Of a DNA stretch of 64,000 bases, positions 41,677-50,617 are shown one piece after another. Every line of letters starts with the position of its first letter. Position 1 is the first letter of the stretch. The notes under the pieces are model-generated. The model searched no databases. It was not told the DNA's origin and worked only from the letters and a program-made list of their open reading frames with translations. A program made the position numbers and the translations under genes. The stretch is from JACVRW01 sp963827065 (GTDB taxonomy: Bacteria; Actinomycetota; Thermoleophilia; Solirubrobacterales; Thermoleophilaceae): the NCBI GenBank assembly GCA_963827065.1, contig CAWGZM010000006.1, forward strand, positions 248,001 to 312,000, given 5' to 3'.

Positions 41677-41924
41677 GGCAGCGACGCAACCGCGGCGGCG
41701 AACGCGTCCGCCCTCAGCGAGCCGAGCCCCGTGGCGAGGTCGTAGCCGGGCTGGGCGGCGCCGCCGGCCGGACTCTGCCCCAGCGCCGACCCCGGTTGTG
41801 GACTTTGGCCGGAGCTCTGGGCCGCGGTCGCGCGTGCGCCTGCGGCCGCCGAGACCGGGGACGCGAGGGCGCCGGAGGTGGCGGCGAGGACCAGCGCCAC
41901 GCATGCGACGAGGGCGAGCGGCAC
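41673..41924 (-). CDS. Small secreted protein with sedolisin-like C-terminal motif
   Basis: 83 residues. A signal peptide covers about 1-27 (PLALVACVALVLAATSGALA). A Gln/Ser/Pro/Gly linker follows, then GYDLATGLGSLRADAFAAAVA. That last motif closely resembles the very end of S53 (sedolisin/kumamolisin) peptidases, where GYD-ATGLGS forms part of the calcium-binding region. No catalytic domain is present. It may be a remnant of a lost secreted protease or an independent peptide. The GTG is supported by TAGCAT 9 bases upstream. It overlaps the M20 gene start. Confidence 0.6.
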   Translation of the reverse strand: MPLALVACVALVLAATSGALASPVSAAAGARATAAQSSGQSPQPGSALGQSPAGGAAQPGYDLATGLGSLRADAFAAAVASLP

Positions 41925-41933
41925 GCGGCCGCC

Positions 41934-41939
41934 ATGCTA
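41934..41939 (-). promoter_or_regulatory. TANNNT -10 element for the small secreted protein
   Basis: TAGCAT on the minus strand, 9 bases before the GTG at 41924. Confidence 0.35.
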
Positions 41940-41954
41940 CATGCGCTCGGCTCT

Positions 41955-42713
41955 CTAACCCGCGCGCCGGGCGACGATCAGCCGCAGCCCGACATCGTGC
42001 TCGTCGAGCGTTCGCAGCTCGCCGTGGCGCGCGTCCCAGCTGCCGTCCTCGAGGTCGCGGCGCAGCGAGCTGACGACCCGCTGCACCACATCGTTCGGCA
42101 TGCGCGCGAAGCCCGACGTGTTCGCCCGCGCGCGCTCGTCGAGCACCCGCTCGGGGTGCGCCCAAAATGAGCCGAGCATCCAGTCGCTCGTGTCGTGGGA
42201 GATCGGAAGCGTCTGCACCTCCACCGCGCCGCCGAGCCAGCCGGTTAGGGCATCCGGGGACGGGAAGATGCGCTCGTCGAGCGCGGCAACCTCGGGCAGG
42301 TAGTCGGCCATCAGCCACATGCGCCCGCTGACGCTCGCGTCGTACGTGAGGATCACGACTCGGTCGCGGGCCACGCGGCGGAGCTCGCGCACGCCGCGTT
42401 CCTGTGCGTCGTCCCAGTGGTGCAGAGTGAGGACTGCCATTGCCGCGTCGACGCCGCGGTCGCGCAGCGGCAGCTCGCCGGCGGACGCGCGGATGGCGGG
42501 GACGCGCGAGGGTGGGCGCTGCTCTGCCATCACGTCGCTGGGCTCGACGGCGATCACGTAGCGATCTTCGGGCTCGTACGAGCCGGTGCCGGCGCCCACG
42601 TTCACGACGCTGCGGGCGTCGCCGAGCGCCTCGTGGATCCGCCGGGCGATGCGCGGATCCTCACGCCGGGTCGCCGCGTAGCTGCGGCCGATCGTCTCGT
42701 AGCGCTCGCTCAC
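41955..42713 (-). CDS. Class I SAM-dependent methyltransferase
   Basis: 252 residues with a Methyltransf_11-type core. Motif I is VVNVGAGTGSYEP, followed by VIAVEPSDVMAEQRP, and motif IV/post I is VDAAMAVLTLHHWDDAQ. The substrate is unknown. The GTG start overlaps the stop of the quinone oxidoreductase gene (GTGA), so both come from one transcript. Confidence 0.87.
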   Translation of the reverse strand: MSERYETIGRSYAATRREDPRIARRIHEALGDARSVVNVGAGTGSYEPEDRYVIAVEPSDVMAEQRPPSRVPAIRASAGELPLRDRGVDAAMAVLTLHHWDDAQERGVRELRRVARDRVVILTYDASVSGRMWLMADYLPEVAALDERIFPSPDALTGWLGGAVEVQTLPISHDTSDWMLGSFWAHPERVLDERARANTSGFARMPNDVVQRVVSSLRRDLEDGSWDARHGELRTLDEHDVGLRLIVARRAG

Positions 42714-43654
42714 GAGACCTCGAGCAGCGTCTTTCCGATCGTCGAGCGCGACTCGATCGCCGAGTGAGCCTCCGCCGCCCGCTCGAGCGGGAAGCGCTGA
42801 CCGATCACGGGCCGCAGGCGGCCGGCCGCCGCCTCTTCGAGCGCGCTCTCGGTCAGCTCGCGCCGCTCCTCGGGCGAAGGGCGGCCCGGGTGCACGAGCT
42901 CGATCCCGCGCTCAGCCGCGTCGTCCTCGGAGACGGGCGCCCAGTGGCCACTCGCCAGCCCGAAGCTCACCATCCGCCCGCCCGGTGCGAGCAGCTTGAA
43001 GGCCTCCGCGGCGGTCTCACCGCCGACGCCGTCGAACACGATGTCGACCTCGCCCACCCGCTCCGGCCAGCGCCGGTCCGTGTAGTCGACCGCGTGCTCG
43101 GCGCCGAGCGAGCGCGCGAGCTCGAGCTTGCGCTCGCCGCCGGCCGCGGCGATCACGACGGCACCCGCCGAGACGCTCAGCTGGACCAGCAGGCTGCCGA
43201 CCCCGCCGGCCGCCGCCTCGACGAGCACCCGCTCGCCTGCCTGCGGCGCAGCCGCCCGTACGAGCGAGGTCGCCGTGCGGCCGTCGGCGAGCAGCGCCAC
43301 CGCCGCGTCGAGCCCGACGCCGTCGGGCACCTCGACGATCCCGCCCGCGTCCACGACGGCCAGTTCGGCGTAGCCACCCGAGCCGCCGAGGCTGCTGACG
43401 ACCCGCCTCCCGACGAGCTCCTCCCCCACCCCACCCCCGACCGCGGCCACCACGCCGCCCACGCCGTTGCCCGGAATTACGGGCAGGTCGAGCGAGAACG
43501 GCGCAGTGCCGGCGCGCAGCTGCGTCTCGACGAAGGTGATGTTGGCCAACTCGACGTCGATCAGCGCCTGGCCCGGGCCCGCGACCGGGTCGGGCGCCTC
43601 GCCGGGGACGAGCACCTCCGGGGCTCCCGTCTCCCTGAGCCACACTGCGCGCAT
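42710..43654 (-). CDS. Zinc-independent quinone oxidoreductase (MDR family)
   Basis: 314-residue medium-chain dehydrogenase/reductase resembling NADPH:quinone reductase. A GroES-like domain carries PGNGVGGVVAAVGGGVG. The Rossmann domain carries VLVEAAAGGVGSLLVQL, then IAAAGGERKLELARSLGAEHAVDY and DIVFDGVGG. The structural and catalytic zinc cysteines are absent. It starts MRAVWLRETGAPEVL at the ATG 43654, with TACGCT 7 bases upstream. Confidence 0.9.
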   Translation of the reverse strand: MRAVWLRETGAPEVLVPGEAPDPVAGPGQALIDVELANITFVETQLRAGTAPFSLDLPVIPGNGVGGVVAAVGGGVGEELVGRRVVSSLGGSGGYAELAVVDAGGIVEVPDGVGLDAAVALLADGRTATSLVRAAAPQAGERVLVEAAAGGVGSLLVQLSVSAGAVVIAAAGGERKLELARSLGAEHAVDYTDRRWPERVGEVDIVFDGVGGETAAEAFKLLAPGGRMVSFGLASGHWAPVSEDDAAERGIELVHPGRPSPEERRELTESALEEAAAGRLRPVIGQRFPLERAAEAHSAIESRSTIGKTLLEVS

Positions 43655-43661
43655 CGCTCGG

Positions 43662-43667
43662 AGCGTA
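43662..43667 (-). promoter_or_regulatory. TANNNT -10 element for the quinone oxidoreductase
   Basis: TACGCT on the minus strand, 7 bases before the ATG at 43654. The same hexamer serves the pseudouridine synthase and the SDR. Confidence 0.4.
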
Positions 43668-43712
43668 GGACCTCGAGCGCGCTCGAGGTCAAGCGCTTGG
43701 GAGACTCTCGCC

Positions 43713-44063
43713 ATGGACCTGACGCTCCTTCCCCTCGACGACCCCAGCGAGACCCGCGACTTCGAGAAGGGACGCTTCGAGGTCTACGCCGTCGGCCCGA
43801 TGACGCTCGGGCGCGCCACCTACGAACCGGGCTGGAAGTGGTCGGAGCATGTCGGCGCGGCGAGCGGCGAGGCGCTCTGTCAGGTCGAGCACGTGGGGCT
43901 CGTGGTGAGCGGCGCCGCCGTCGTGCAGATGGCGGACGGCACCGAGCGGGTGATGCACGCCGGCGAGTTCTTCTACGTCCCGCCCGGGCATGACTCGTGG
44001 GTGGTGGGCGACGAGCCGTACGTCTCGCTCCACATCATGGGCAGCGAGAGCTACGCGACCTGA
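43713..44063 (+). CDS. Cupin-domain protein
   Basis: 116-residue single cupin barrel. The two cupin motifs are recognisable as EHVGAASGEALCQVEHVGLVVSG and HAGEFFYVPPGHDSWVVG. The metal-binding set is incomplete: His in EHVG and HVG, then PPGHDS. It may be a small-molecule sensor or isomerase; no function can be assigned. The longer open frame upstream overlaps the divergent oxidoreductase gene and is rejected in favour of the ATG at 43713. Confidence 0.82.
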   Translation: MDLTLLPLDDPSETRDFEKGRFEVYAVGPMTLGRATYEPGWKWSEHVGAASGEALCQVEHVGLVVSGAAVVQMADGTERVMHAGEFFYVPPGHDSWVVGDEPYVSLHIMGSESYAT

Positions 44064-45052
44064 GCGGCCAGACTACGGACGAGCTCCGCCGCGGGTTGCT
44101 CGCGTGTCAGCGCATAGGCCTCGCCCGCCCAGAGGTTTAGCCCGTCCGGATCGCCTTCCGCACGGGCCGCGGCCCGCAGGGGGGCCGTCAGATGGTGCAC
44201 CTCGGGGTAGCCGAGCGGCGCAGCGTGCTCGTGCTCGCGGATAAAGCGGTTCTCGATGCCGCGCGCGAGTCGTCCGGTGAACGCCCGCGTCAGCACCGTG
44301 CGCTCGCTGCCGCGAAGCGCCCGCCGGTGGCCCTCCGAGGTGCCGGCCTCCGGAGTCAGCATGAACGCCGTGCCGAGCTGCGCGGCGCTGGCGCCCGCCG
44401 CGAGCACGGCCCTGACGGCTGCGGCGTCCGCGATGCCGCCGGTTGAGACGAGCGGCAGGCCCGTCTCGGCGCGCACGAGCTGCAGGAGCGCGAGCAGGCC
44501 CAGCTCGCCCGGCTGGGCCGGGTCGTACGAGCCGCGGTGCCCGCCCGCCTCGACGCCCTGGACCACGAGCGCGCCGGCGCCCGCACGGGTTGCCGCCGCG
44601 GCCTCGGCCGGCGTCGTGACCGTGACCCAGGTCGAGCAGCCGGCCTCATGCAGCCGCCGCAGCACGGCCGCGTCGGGGCAACCGAACGTGAACGAGACGA
44701 GCGGCACGCGCTCGTCCGCGCACAGCGCCAGCTTCTCCTCCCAGCCGTCGTCGTCGTGGCGCGGCTCACCGAGCTCGACGCCGCGGCGTTCCGCGTCGCC
44801 GCGCAACTCCTCCGCGTAGCTGGCAATGTCGGCCGGCTCGCCGGGCTCAGCCGGCGGCGCGAACAGATTGATCCCGAACGGCCGCCGGCTGAGCCCGCGC
44901 AGCGCCGCGATGTCGGCTCGCACGGCCGCGACGCTCCGGTAGCCGGCGGCGAGGAAGCCGAGCCCACCCGCCTGGCCCACCGCGGCCGCGAGCTCCGGTG
45001 TCGACGGGCCGCCGCCCATGGGGGCCTGCACGATCGGAAGCTCGGAGAGCAT
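44051..45052 (-). CDS. Nitronate monooxygenase-like FMN protein
   Basis: 333-residue TIM-barrel flavoprotein of the NMO/2-nitropropane dioxygenase family. Landmarks are LPIVQAPMGGGPSTPELAAAV, SFTFGCPD, VVQGVEAGGHRGSYDP (with the candidate catalytic His), PLVSTGGIADAAAVRAVLAAGASAAQLGTAFM. The family oxidises alkyl nitronates such as propionate 3-nitronate. The ATG at 45052 shares one base with the upstream stop (TGATG), so it belongs to the operon with the rRNA methyltransferase-like and PLP genes. Confidence 0.88.
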   Translation of the reverse strand: MLSELPIVQAPMGGGPSTPELAAAVGQAGGLGFLAAGYRSVAAVRADIAALRGLSRRPFGINLFAPPAEPGEPADIASYAEELRGDAERRGVELGEPRHDDDGWEEKLALCADERVPLVSFTFGCPDAAVLRRLHEAGCSTWVTVTTPAEAAAATRAGAGALVVQGVEAGGHRGSYDPAQPGELGLLALLQLVRAETGLPLVSTGGIADAAAVRAVLAAGASAAQLGTAFMLTPEAGTSEGHRRALRGSERTVLTRAFTGRLARGIENRFIREHEHAAPLGYPEVHHLTAPLRAAARAEGDPDGLNLWAGEAYALTREQPAAELVRSLAAQVA

Positions 45053-45885
45053 CAGGGCCGCCGCCAGACCGTCAGCACCACCGACGCCCTCGTCTCGACG
45101 CGCTCGGGCAGCGCCCCGATGCGGCCGCGCAGCTCCGCCGGGTCGGTGTGGAAGGCACTCGGCCCCATCATCACGAGCGCCTCGAGATCGCCGGCGCCGA
45201 GCGTCAGCCTCCACTCGAGCTCCTCGTTCGAGGCCTGCTCGAGCCGGCCGGCGAGCTCCGCCTCGAGCCGCTCGGGCTTGCGCTCGTCGACGCTCAGCAG
45301 CCCGAGCGGGGCGGCGAGCTCCTCGAGGTGTCGCGGCGTCGGGGTCACGACGACCAGGCGCGCATCCGGCGTCATGACCCGCGCCATCTCGGCCCCGTTC
45401 CGCGGCGCGAAGACGTTCAGCATGAGGCCCACGGCCTCGGGGTGCATTGGCAGCGCGCCCCAGATGTCGCAGCCGACGGCGCCGATGCGCGGATGCGCCC
45501 GGGCGGCGCGGCGCAGCGCGTGGGGCGAGACGTCGAGCGCGAGCCCCGGTCGCGGCGGCAACGCGTCGAGAACCCGCGCGAGCTGGCGGCCGGTCCCGGC
45601 GCCCAGATCGGCCACGCAGCCGCCGGCGGGCGCGCCGGCGGCCGCGGCGGCGAGCGCCGCCTCCAGAGGCTCGAAGTGCCCGGCCCCCAGGAACAGCTCG
45701 CGCGTGGCGACCATCGCGGCGCTGTCTCCGCTCGCCGCCCGCGGGGCCCCCGGCAGCAGGCTCACGTATCCCTGGCGCGCGACGTCGAACGAGTGTCCCG
45801 CCCCGCATTGCAGCGTGCCGGCCCCGAGTGCCAGCTCCGCTCCGCAGTGTGGGCAGCACAGGTACTCGACGACGTCGGCGAGCAC
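45052..45885 (-). CDS. RlmA-like rRNA (guanine-N1)-methyltransferase
   Basis: 277 residues. An N-terminal zinc-ribbon (LCCPHCGAEL...LQCGAGHSFDVARQGYVSLL) of the RlmA(I/II) type is followed by a Rossmann SAM domain (CVADLGAGTGRQLARVL; LNVFAPRN; VVVTPTPRHLEEL). RlmA(I)/(II) methylate G745 or G748 in 23S rRNA helix 35. RlmA(II) in Gram-positive actinobacteria confers tylosin tolerance. Which position is modified cannot be decided here. Confidence 0.87.
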   Translation of the reverse strand: MLADVVEYLCCPHCGAELALGAGTLQCGAGHSFDVARQGYVSLLPGAPRAASGDSAAMVATRELFLGAGHFEPLEAALAAAAAGAPAGGCVADLGAGTGRQLARVLDALPPRPGLALDVSPHALRRAARAHPRIGAVGCDIWGALPMHPEAVGLMLNVFAPRNGAEMARVMTPDARLVVVTPTPRHLEELAAPLGLLSVDERKPERLEAELAGRLEQASNEELEWRLTLGAGDLEALVMMGPSAFHTDPAELRGRIGALPERVETRASVVLTVWRRP

Positions 45886-45891
45886 GCCGGC

Positions 45892-46785
45892 TCAGTCCGG
45901 GAACGTCTCAGGCCGCTCGACGGCCCGGCGATGCAGCTCGTCGTCGATATTCGATCCGGTGATGACGAGCACGGTCGGCCCGCCCACCGGCTCGAGCCGC
46001 TCCAGGGCGGCGAGCGCCGCGGCCGCCGAGCCCTCGACGCGCAGTCCGGCCGCCGCGAAGCTGCCGATCGCGCGGGCAAGCGCCCGCTCAGAGACCTGCA
46101 CGAACGGCACGCGCAGGCGCACGATCTCCTCGACCGCGAGCGGCACAGCCACGCGCACGGCCATGCCGTCGGCGAAGGTCGCCGAGCGCTCGCACGGCAC
46201 CGGCCGGCCGGCGGCCGCGCTCAGCGCCATAACGGGCGCCTCCTTCGCGACCACGGCGACCGTCTCGGCACCGTCGAGCCCGCGCGCCACGCCGATGAGG
46301 AGCGCGCCGTTCCCAACCGGCACGACGACCCGGGCCGGCCGCTCGCCGAGCTGCTCGGCGATCTCCCGGCCGATACCCGCGTAGCCCTCGAACTGCGCCG
46401 GCTCGGCGCCGTCTTCGAAGAAAGCGAGCCCGCGCTCGGCGGCGAACGCGCGCGCGAGCTCCTTCGACGCGTCGAGGTCGTCGCCGACCTGGTGCAGCTC
46501 AGCGCCGAGCTCCTCGAGCCGGTCGAGCTTCGCCCGGCTTGCCTCCGCCGGCACGAACACGATCGCGCGCACCCCCGTTCGCCGGGCGGCCCAGGCGGTC
46601 GCCGCGCCGTGGTTCCCGGTAGAGGCGGTGACCACCGCCTCGGTGCCCTCGTCCCTGAAGCGCTCGAGCGCCGGCAGCGCGCCGCGCCACTTGAAGGCGC
46701 CGAGCTCGTGCAGGTCTTCACGCTTCAGCCAGACCGACTTGCCGGCGCCAAGCTCGGCGGGGGCGGGCTGCAAGGGGGTCGCCAT
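45892..46785 (-). CDS. PLP-dependent threonine/serine dehydratase-like enzyme
   Basis: 297 residues of fold-type II PLP enzymes. The PLP Lys32 is in LGAFKWRGALPAL. The Asn loop is ASTGNHGAATAWAARR, and the phosphate loop appears as VVPVGNGALLIGVA. It lacks the C-terminal ACT regulatory domain of biosynthetic IlvA and is short, so a catabolic dehydratase or a serine/threonine racemase is likely. The open frame upstream to 49506 is a shadow of the oppositely oriented pepF. The ATG at 46785 is 36 bases from divergent pepF. Confidence 0.85.
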   Translation of the reverse strand: MATPLQPAPAELGAGKSVWLKREDLHELGAFKWRGALPALERFRDEGTEAVVTASTGNHGAATAWAARRTGVRAIVFVPAEASRAKLDRLEELGAELHQVGDDLDASKELARAFAAERGLAFFEDGAEPAQFEGYAGIGREIAEQLGERPARVVVPVGNGALLIGVARGLDGAETVAVVAKEAPVMALSAAAGRPVPCERSATFADGMAVRVAVPLAVEEIVRLRVPFVQVSERALARAIGSFAAAGLRVEGSAAAALAALERLEPVGGPTVLVITGSNIDDELHRRAVERPETFPD

Positions 46786-46808
46786 CGGCCCACATGATCG
46801 CGAGTGGC

Positions 46809-46814
46809 TAGATT
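46809..46814 (+). promoter_or_regulatory. TANNNT -10 element for pepF
   Basis: TAGATT ends 7 bases before the GTG at 46822. This supports that start over the earlier in-frame GTG at 46804. Confidence 0.45.
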
Positions 46815-46821
46815 CGGTGCG

Positions 46822-48669
46822 GTGAGCACGACCGTCGACGATGCACTGGAAGCGGCCTCCTGGGACCTCGAGCCGCTCGTCGGGGCACGCGGCGCCGAGG
46901 GGGTCGAGGAGATGCTCGCCGAAGCGCGCGACCGCGCCGAGGCGTTCGCCCAGCTGCACAAGGGCAGGGTGGTCGAGCTCGACGGGGAGGGCCTCGCCGA
47001 GGCCATGCACGAGCTGGGCGCGATCCACGATCTTGCCGGCCGCGCCGGCTCGTACGCGATGCTCCGCTTCTCGCTCGACACGGCGGACCCCGAGCGCGGC
47101 GCGCTGATGCAGAAGGCGCGCGAGCTCGGCGCCGCGATCGAGACCACGCTGCTCTTCTTCGAGCTCGAGTGGAACCTCGTGCCGGACGAGCGCGCCGACG
47201 AGCTGCTCGCCGCACCCGAGCTGGGCTTCTGCGCGCACTACCTGCGCACCGTCCGCCGCTACCGCCCCCATCAGCTGACCGAGCCCGAGGAGCGCATCCT
47301 CACCGAGACGAGCGTCACCGGCTCCGGCGCGTTCCAGCGCCTCTTCACCGAGCAGACCTCGGCGATCGAGGTGGCACTGCCGGACGCTGACGAGCCGATC
47401 TCCTTCGAGGAGGCGCTCTCGCGCCTTCAGGACCCGAGCCGCGAGCGCCGCGCCGAGACCGCGGGCGCCATAACCGAGGCGCTCCGCTCCGGCCTGCGCA
47501 CGCGCGCGTTCGTCTTCAACACGCTGCTCGGCGACAAGGCGACGAAGGACCGCCTGCGCTCCTACCCGCACTGGCTCGCCTCCCGCAACCTCGCTAACGA
47601 GGCGAGCGACGAGTCGGTCGAGGCGCTGATCGAGGCGGTGCGCTCGCGCTACGACATCGCCCGCCGCTGGTACGCCCTGAAGGCGCGCCTGCTCGGGCTC
47701 GACCGGCTCGCCCACTACGACCGCATGGCGCCGGTCTCGGACAGCGCCGAGCGCATTCCCTACGCCGAGGCCCGCGAGATCGTGCTCGACTGCTACCGCA
47801 GCTTCTCGCCGGAGCTGGGCACGACGGCCGCCGAGTTCTTCGAGCACCGCCACGTCGACGGCCCGCCGCGGCCCGGAAAGCGCGGCGGCGCCTTCTGCTC
47901 CTACACGGTCCCCTCGGCGCACCCCTACGTGCTGCTCAACTACAGCTCGCGCCCCTACGACGTGCTGACGATGGCCCACGAGCTCGGCCATGGCGTGCAC
48001 GCCTCGCTCGCGCGGCCGCAGGGCATCTTCCACTTCACGACGCCGCTGACGCTGGCCGAGACCGCGTCGATATTCGGCGAGACGATCGTGCTCCAGCGCC
48101 TGCTCGAGCGGGCGCCCGGGGCCGCGGAGCGGCTCGACCTCCTCGCCGGTGCGCTCGACGGAGCCGTGGCCGCCGTGTTCCGCCAGATCGCGATGAACCG
48201 CTACGAGCACGCGCTCCACACGACCCGCCGCGAGGCGGGCGAGCTGTCTGTGGACCGCTTCGCCGAGCTGTGGCTCGAGTCGCAGGCCGACCTGCTCGGC
48301 GACAGCGTCGAGCTCGACGACGACTACGGCCTCTGGTGGTCGTACATCTGGCACTTCGTCGACGCGCCCGGCTACGTCTACGCGTACGCGTACGGCCATC
48401 TGCTCGCGCTGTCGGTCTACCGCCGCTACGAGGAGGAGGGGGAGCCGTTCGTGCCGGCCTACCTCGACCTGCTGCGCGCCGGCGGCTCGCGGCCCCCCGA
48501 GGAGCTGGGCGCGATCGTCGGCGTCGACCTGACCGATCCCGGCTTCTGGGCGAGCGGGCTCGAGCTGATCGAGCGCCAGCTGGTGGCCGCTGAGGCCGCG
48601 GCGGAGGAGGCCGGGTCTGGCCCGAGGCAGCCGGCTCGGCCGGCTGCGGAGGGTTCGCCTCAGGGATGA
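46822..48669 (+). CDS. pepF: M3 family oligoendopeptidase F
   Basis: 615-residue zinc metallopeptidase cleaving cytosolic oligopeptides. The HExxH zinc motif is TMAHELGHGVHASL, with the third ligand Glu in LAETASIFGETIV about 25 residues later. The N-terminal helical lobe and HYDRMAPVSDSAERIPYAEA are typical PepF. The final ~20 residues are Pro/Ala-rich. The stop overlaps the next start (ATGA). Confidence 0.93.
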   Translation: MSTTVDDALEAASWDLEPLVGARGAEGVEEMLAEARDRAEAFAQLHKGRVVELDGEGLAEAMHELGAIHDLAGRAGSYAMLRFSLDTADPERGALMQKARELGAAIETTLLFFELEWNLVPDERADELLAAPELGFCAHYLRTVRRYRPHQLTEPEERILTETSVTGSGAFQRLFTEQTSAIEVALPDADEPISFEEALSRLQDPSRERRAETAGAITEALRSGLRTRAFVFNTLLGDKATKDRLRSYPHWLASRNLANEASDESVEALIEAVRSRYDIARRWYALKARLLGLDRLAHYDRMAPVSDSAERIPYAEAREIVLDCYRSFSPELGTTAAEFFEHRHVDGPPRPGKRGGAFCSYTVPSAHPYVLLNYSSRPYDVLTMAHELGHGVHASLARPQGIFHFTTPLTLAETASIFGETIVLQRLLERAPGAAERLDLLAGALDGAVAAVFRQIAMNRYEHALHTTRREAGELSVDRFAELWLESQADLLGDSVELDDDYGLWWSYIWHFVDAPGYVYAYAYGHLLALSVYRRYEEEGEPFVPAYLDLLRAGGSRPPEELGAIVGVDLTDPGFWASGLELIERQLVAAEAAAEEAGSGPRQPARPAAEGSPQG

Positions 48670-49298
48670 TCGAGCTCGATGTCGCCGAGCGCATTCCGCT
48701 CCCCGGTGGCGAGATCGAGCTGGCGCGCCCGCGCGACGCGGAGGCGCTCCTGAGCGAGGAGTCCTTCGAGCACGAAGAGTTCCTTCCCTACTGGGCCGAG
48801 CTGTGGTCAAGCGCGGTGGCGCTCGCGCACGACCTCTCGCTGCGCTCCCTGCGCGGGAAGCGCACGCTCGAGCTCGGCTGCGGGCTCGGGCTGCCCAGCA
48901 TCGCCGCCGCCCGCGCCGGCGGGCGCGTCCTCGCCACCGACTGGTCGCCCGATGCCGTGTTCGCCACCGCCGCCAACGCGGCACGCAACGATGTGCGGCT
49001 GGAGACGCTCGAGTGCTCATGGGCGGCGTCCGACGCGATCGTCGAGCGCGGCCCCTGGGACCTCGTGCTCGCCTCAGACGTCCTCTACGAGCGCCGCAAC
49101 GGAAAGCTGCTCCTGGAGCTGCTGCCCCGGCTCGTCGACGAGCGCGGGCTCGTGCTGATCGCGGACCCGCAGCGGCCCGCTGCCGGCGCCTTCCTCGAGC
49201 GGGTCGAGGACGAGGGCTGGGTGTTGAAGACGACCGGCACGCCGCGCTCGGAGCGCGTGCGCATTCACCGGTTGCGCAGGTCGGCCAGGGCCGCGTAG
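48666..49298 (+). CDS. Class I SAM methyltransferase (METTL/protein-methylase type)
   Basis: 210 residues. Motif I is TLELGCGLGLPSIAAARAGGRVLATDWSPDAV. EFLPYWAELWSSAVALAHDL and the DLVLASDVLYE motif (acidic Asp-Val-Leu-Tyr) match the lysine-methyltransferase-like METTL16/METTL23-type group (Methyltransf_16). It could methylate a protein or small molecule. Translationally coupled to pepF; the 3' end overlaps a convergent M20 gene by 34 bases. Confidence 0.87.
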   Translation: MIELDVAERIPLPGGEIELARPRDAEALLSEESFEHEEFLPYWAELWSSAVALAHDLSLRSLRGKRTLELGCGLGLPSIAAARAGGRVLATDWSPDAVFATAANAARNDVRLETLECSWAASDAIVERGPWDLVLASDVLYERRNGKLLLELLPRLVDERGLVLIADPQRPAAGAFLERVEDEGWVLKTTGTPRSERVRIHRLRRSARAA

Positions 49299-50581
49299 AG
49301 CTCGCCCGCCGAGCGCTCCCCGAGCCGCAGGCTCTCGAGCCGGTAGCTCTCGTTCGGAGCGTGAATGGCGTCGTCGGGCAGCACGAATCCGCTGACGATC
49401 GTGGGGACGCCGCGCTCGGCCAGCACCGCGAGCAGCGGCAGCGTCCCGCCGAGGCGGACGAAGGCGGGCGGCGTCCCGCAGGCGCGCCCGATCGCCTCGC
49501 CCGCAAGTCGCAGCGCGGGATGCTCGGCGTCGAAGAGCGCCGGATCGGCGAGCTCCATGTGCAGCTCGAGCTCGGCGCCCGCAGGCACCGCCGAGCGCAG
49601 CAGCCGCTCGAGCTCGGCGCCCATCTCGGCGGCGCTCTGTCCCGGCGCGAGCCTCAGGCTCACGTGCCCGCGGGCGAGCGAGGGCACGATCGTGCGCGGC
49701 TCGCCGGCGCTCAGCATGTTCACGTCGAGCGCGGGCGCCGCGCCGATGCGCTCGTAGAGCTCGTCCCCCGCGCCGGCCGTCACCTCGCGGGCGCCGACCG
49801 CCTGCAGCGCCTCCGCCCCTGGCTGGAGGCGGCTCCACGCCTCGCGCTCGCGTTCACCGGCCGGCGCGACGCCGGCCCGCAGCGGCTCGGGCACCCGGCC
49901 CTCGGCGTCCGGCATCACGGCCGCGAACATCGCGAGCAGCACGTGCGCCGCGTTCAGTACGGCGCCGCCGTAGAGGCCGGAGTGCAGATCGCGTGCACCC
50001 GTCCGCACCTCGACGTGTGCCTGCGCGAGCCCGCGCGCGCCAACGGAGATGGCCGGGGTCCGCTCGTCCGCCATCAGCGAGTCGAAGACGATCGCGCAGT
50101 CGGCGTCGAGCTCCGCGTCGCGCAGCCACTTCAACACTGACGGGCTCCCCACCTCCTCCTCGCCCTCCACGAGGAAGCGCACATTCACCGGCAGCTCGCC
50201 GGCGCGCGCCAGCTCGCAGGCGACGTGCAGCAGCGGCAGGTAGTTGCCCTTGTCGTCGGCGGCGCCGCGGGCGTAGAGGCGCCCGCCGCGCTCCGTCGGC
50301 TCGAACGGCGGCGAAGTCCACGCGTCGAGGGGCCCGGGGTCCTGGACGTCGTAGTGGCCGTAGGCGAGCACGGTCGGCGCGTCCGCCCCGGTCGCACGCA
50401 GCTCCCCGATCGCCATCGGATGTCCGCCGTCGACCGTGACCTGCTCGGCGCTCCCGCCGGCCGCCTCGATCCGCTCGCAGACCCAGTCACACGCGCGCGC
50501 TAGCGCGGGCGCATCGGCGCCACCGGTGGAGACGGAGGGGATGCGCAGCCAGTCGATGAGCTCGTCGAGGAGTGCGGGCAT
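49265..50581 (-). CDS. M20 dipeptidase
   Basis: 438 residues of the M20 dipeptidase/CNDP-like subgroup. Zinc-site motifs are VLAYGHYDVQDPGPL, GRLYARGAADDKGNYL and VEGEEEVGSPS. The lid domain starts VRTGARDLHSGLYGGAVLNAAH, and the last ligand is in DDAIHAPNESYRL. It hydrolyses small peptides, perhaps with broad specificity. The ATG at 50581 lies 36 bases from the divergent MFS gene. With pepF and two more M20 enzymes in the window, peptide turnover genes are strikingly abundant. Confidence 0.9.
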   Translation of the reverse strand: MPALLDELIDWLRIPSVSTGGADAPALARACDWVCERIEAAGGSAEQVTVDGGHPMAIGELRATGADAPTVLAYGHYDVQDPGPLDAWTSPPFEPTERGGRLYARGAADDKGNYLPLLHVACELARAGELPVNVRFLVEGEEEVGSPSVLKWLRDAELDADCAIVFDSLMADERTPAISVGARGLAQAHVEVRTGARDLHSGLYGGAVLNAAHVLLAMFAAVMPDAEGRVPEPLRAGVAPAGEREREAWSRLQPGAEALQAVGAREVTAGAGDELYERIGAAPALDVNMLSAGEPRTIVPSLARGHVSLRLAPGQSAAEMGAELERLLRSAVPAGAELELHMELADPALFDAEHPALRLAGEAIGRACGTPPAFVRLGGTLPLLAVLAERGVPTIVSGFVLPDDAIHAPNESYRLESLRLGERSAGELYAALADLRNR

Positions 50582-50604
50582 GGGCCGCCATTCTGGCGGG
50601 TGCG

Positions 50605-50610
50605 TAGCAT
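50605..50610 (+). promoter_or_regulatory. TANNNT -10 element for the MFS gene
   Basis: TAGCAT ends 7 bases before the ATG at 50618. The spacer CGGCGGG closely resembles that of pepF (CGGTGCG). Confidence 0.4.
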
Positions 50611-50617
50611 CGGCGGG

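Noticed and set aside
45892..49506. 1204-codon minus-strand frame joined to the PLP enzyme
   Set aside because: Homology starts at 46785. The rest is antisense to pepF and a methyltransferase.
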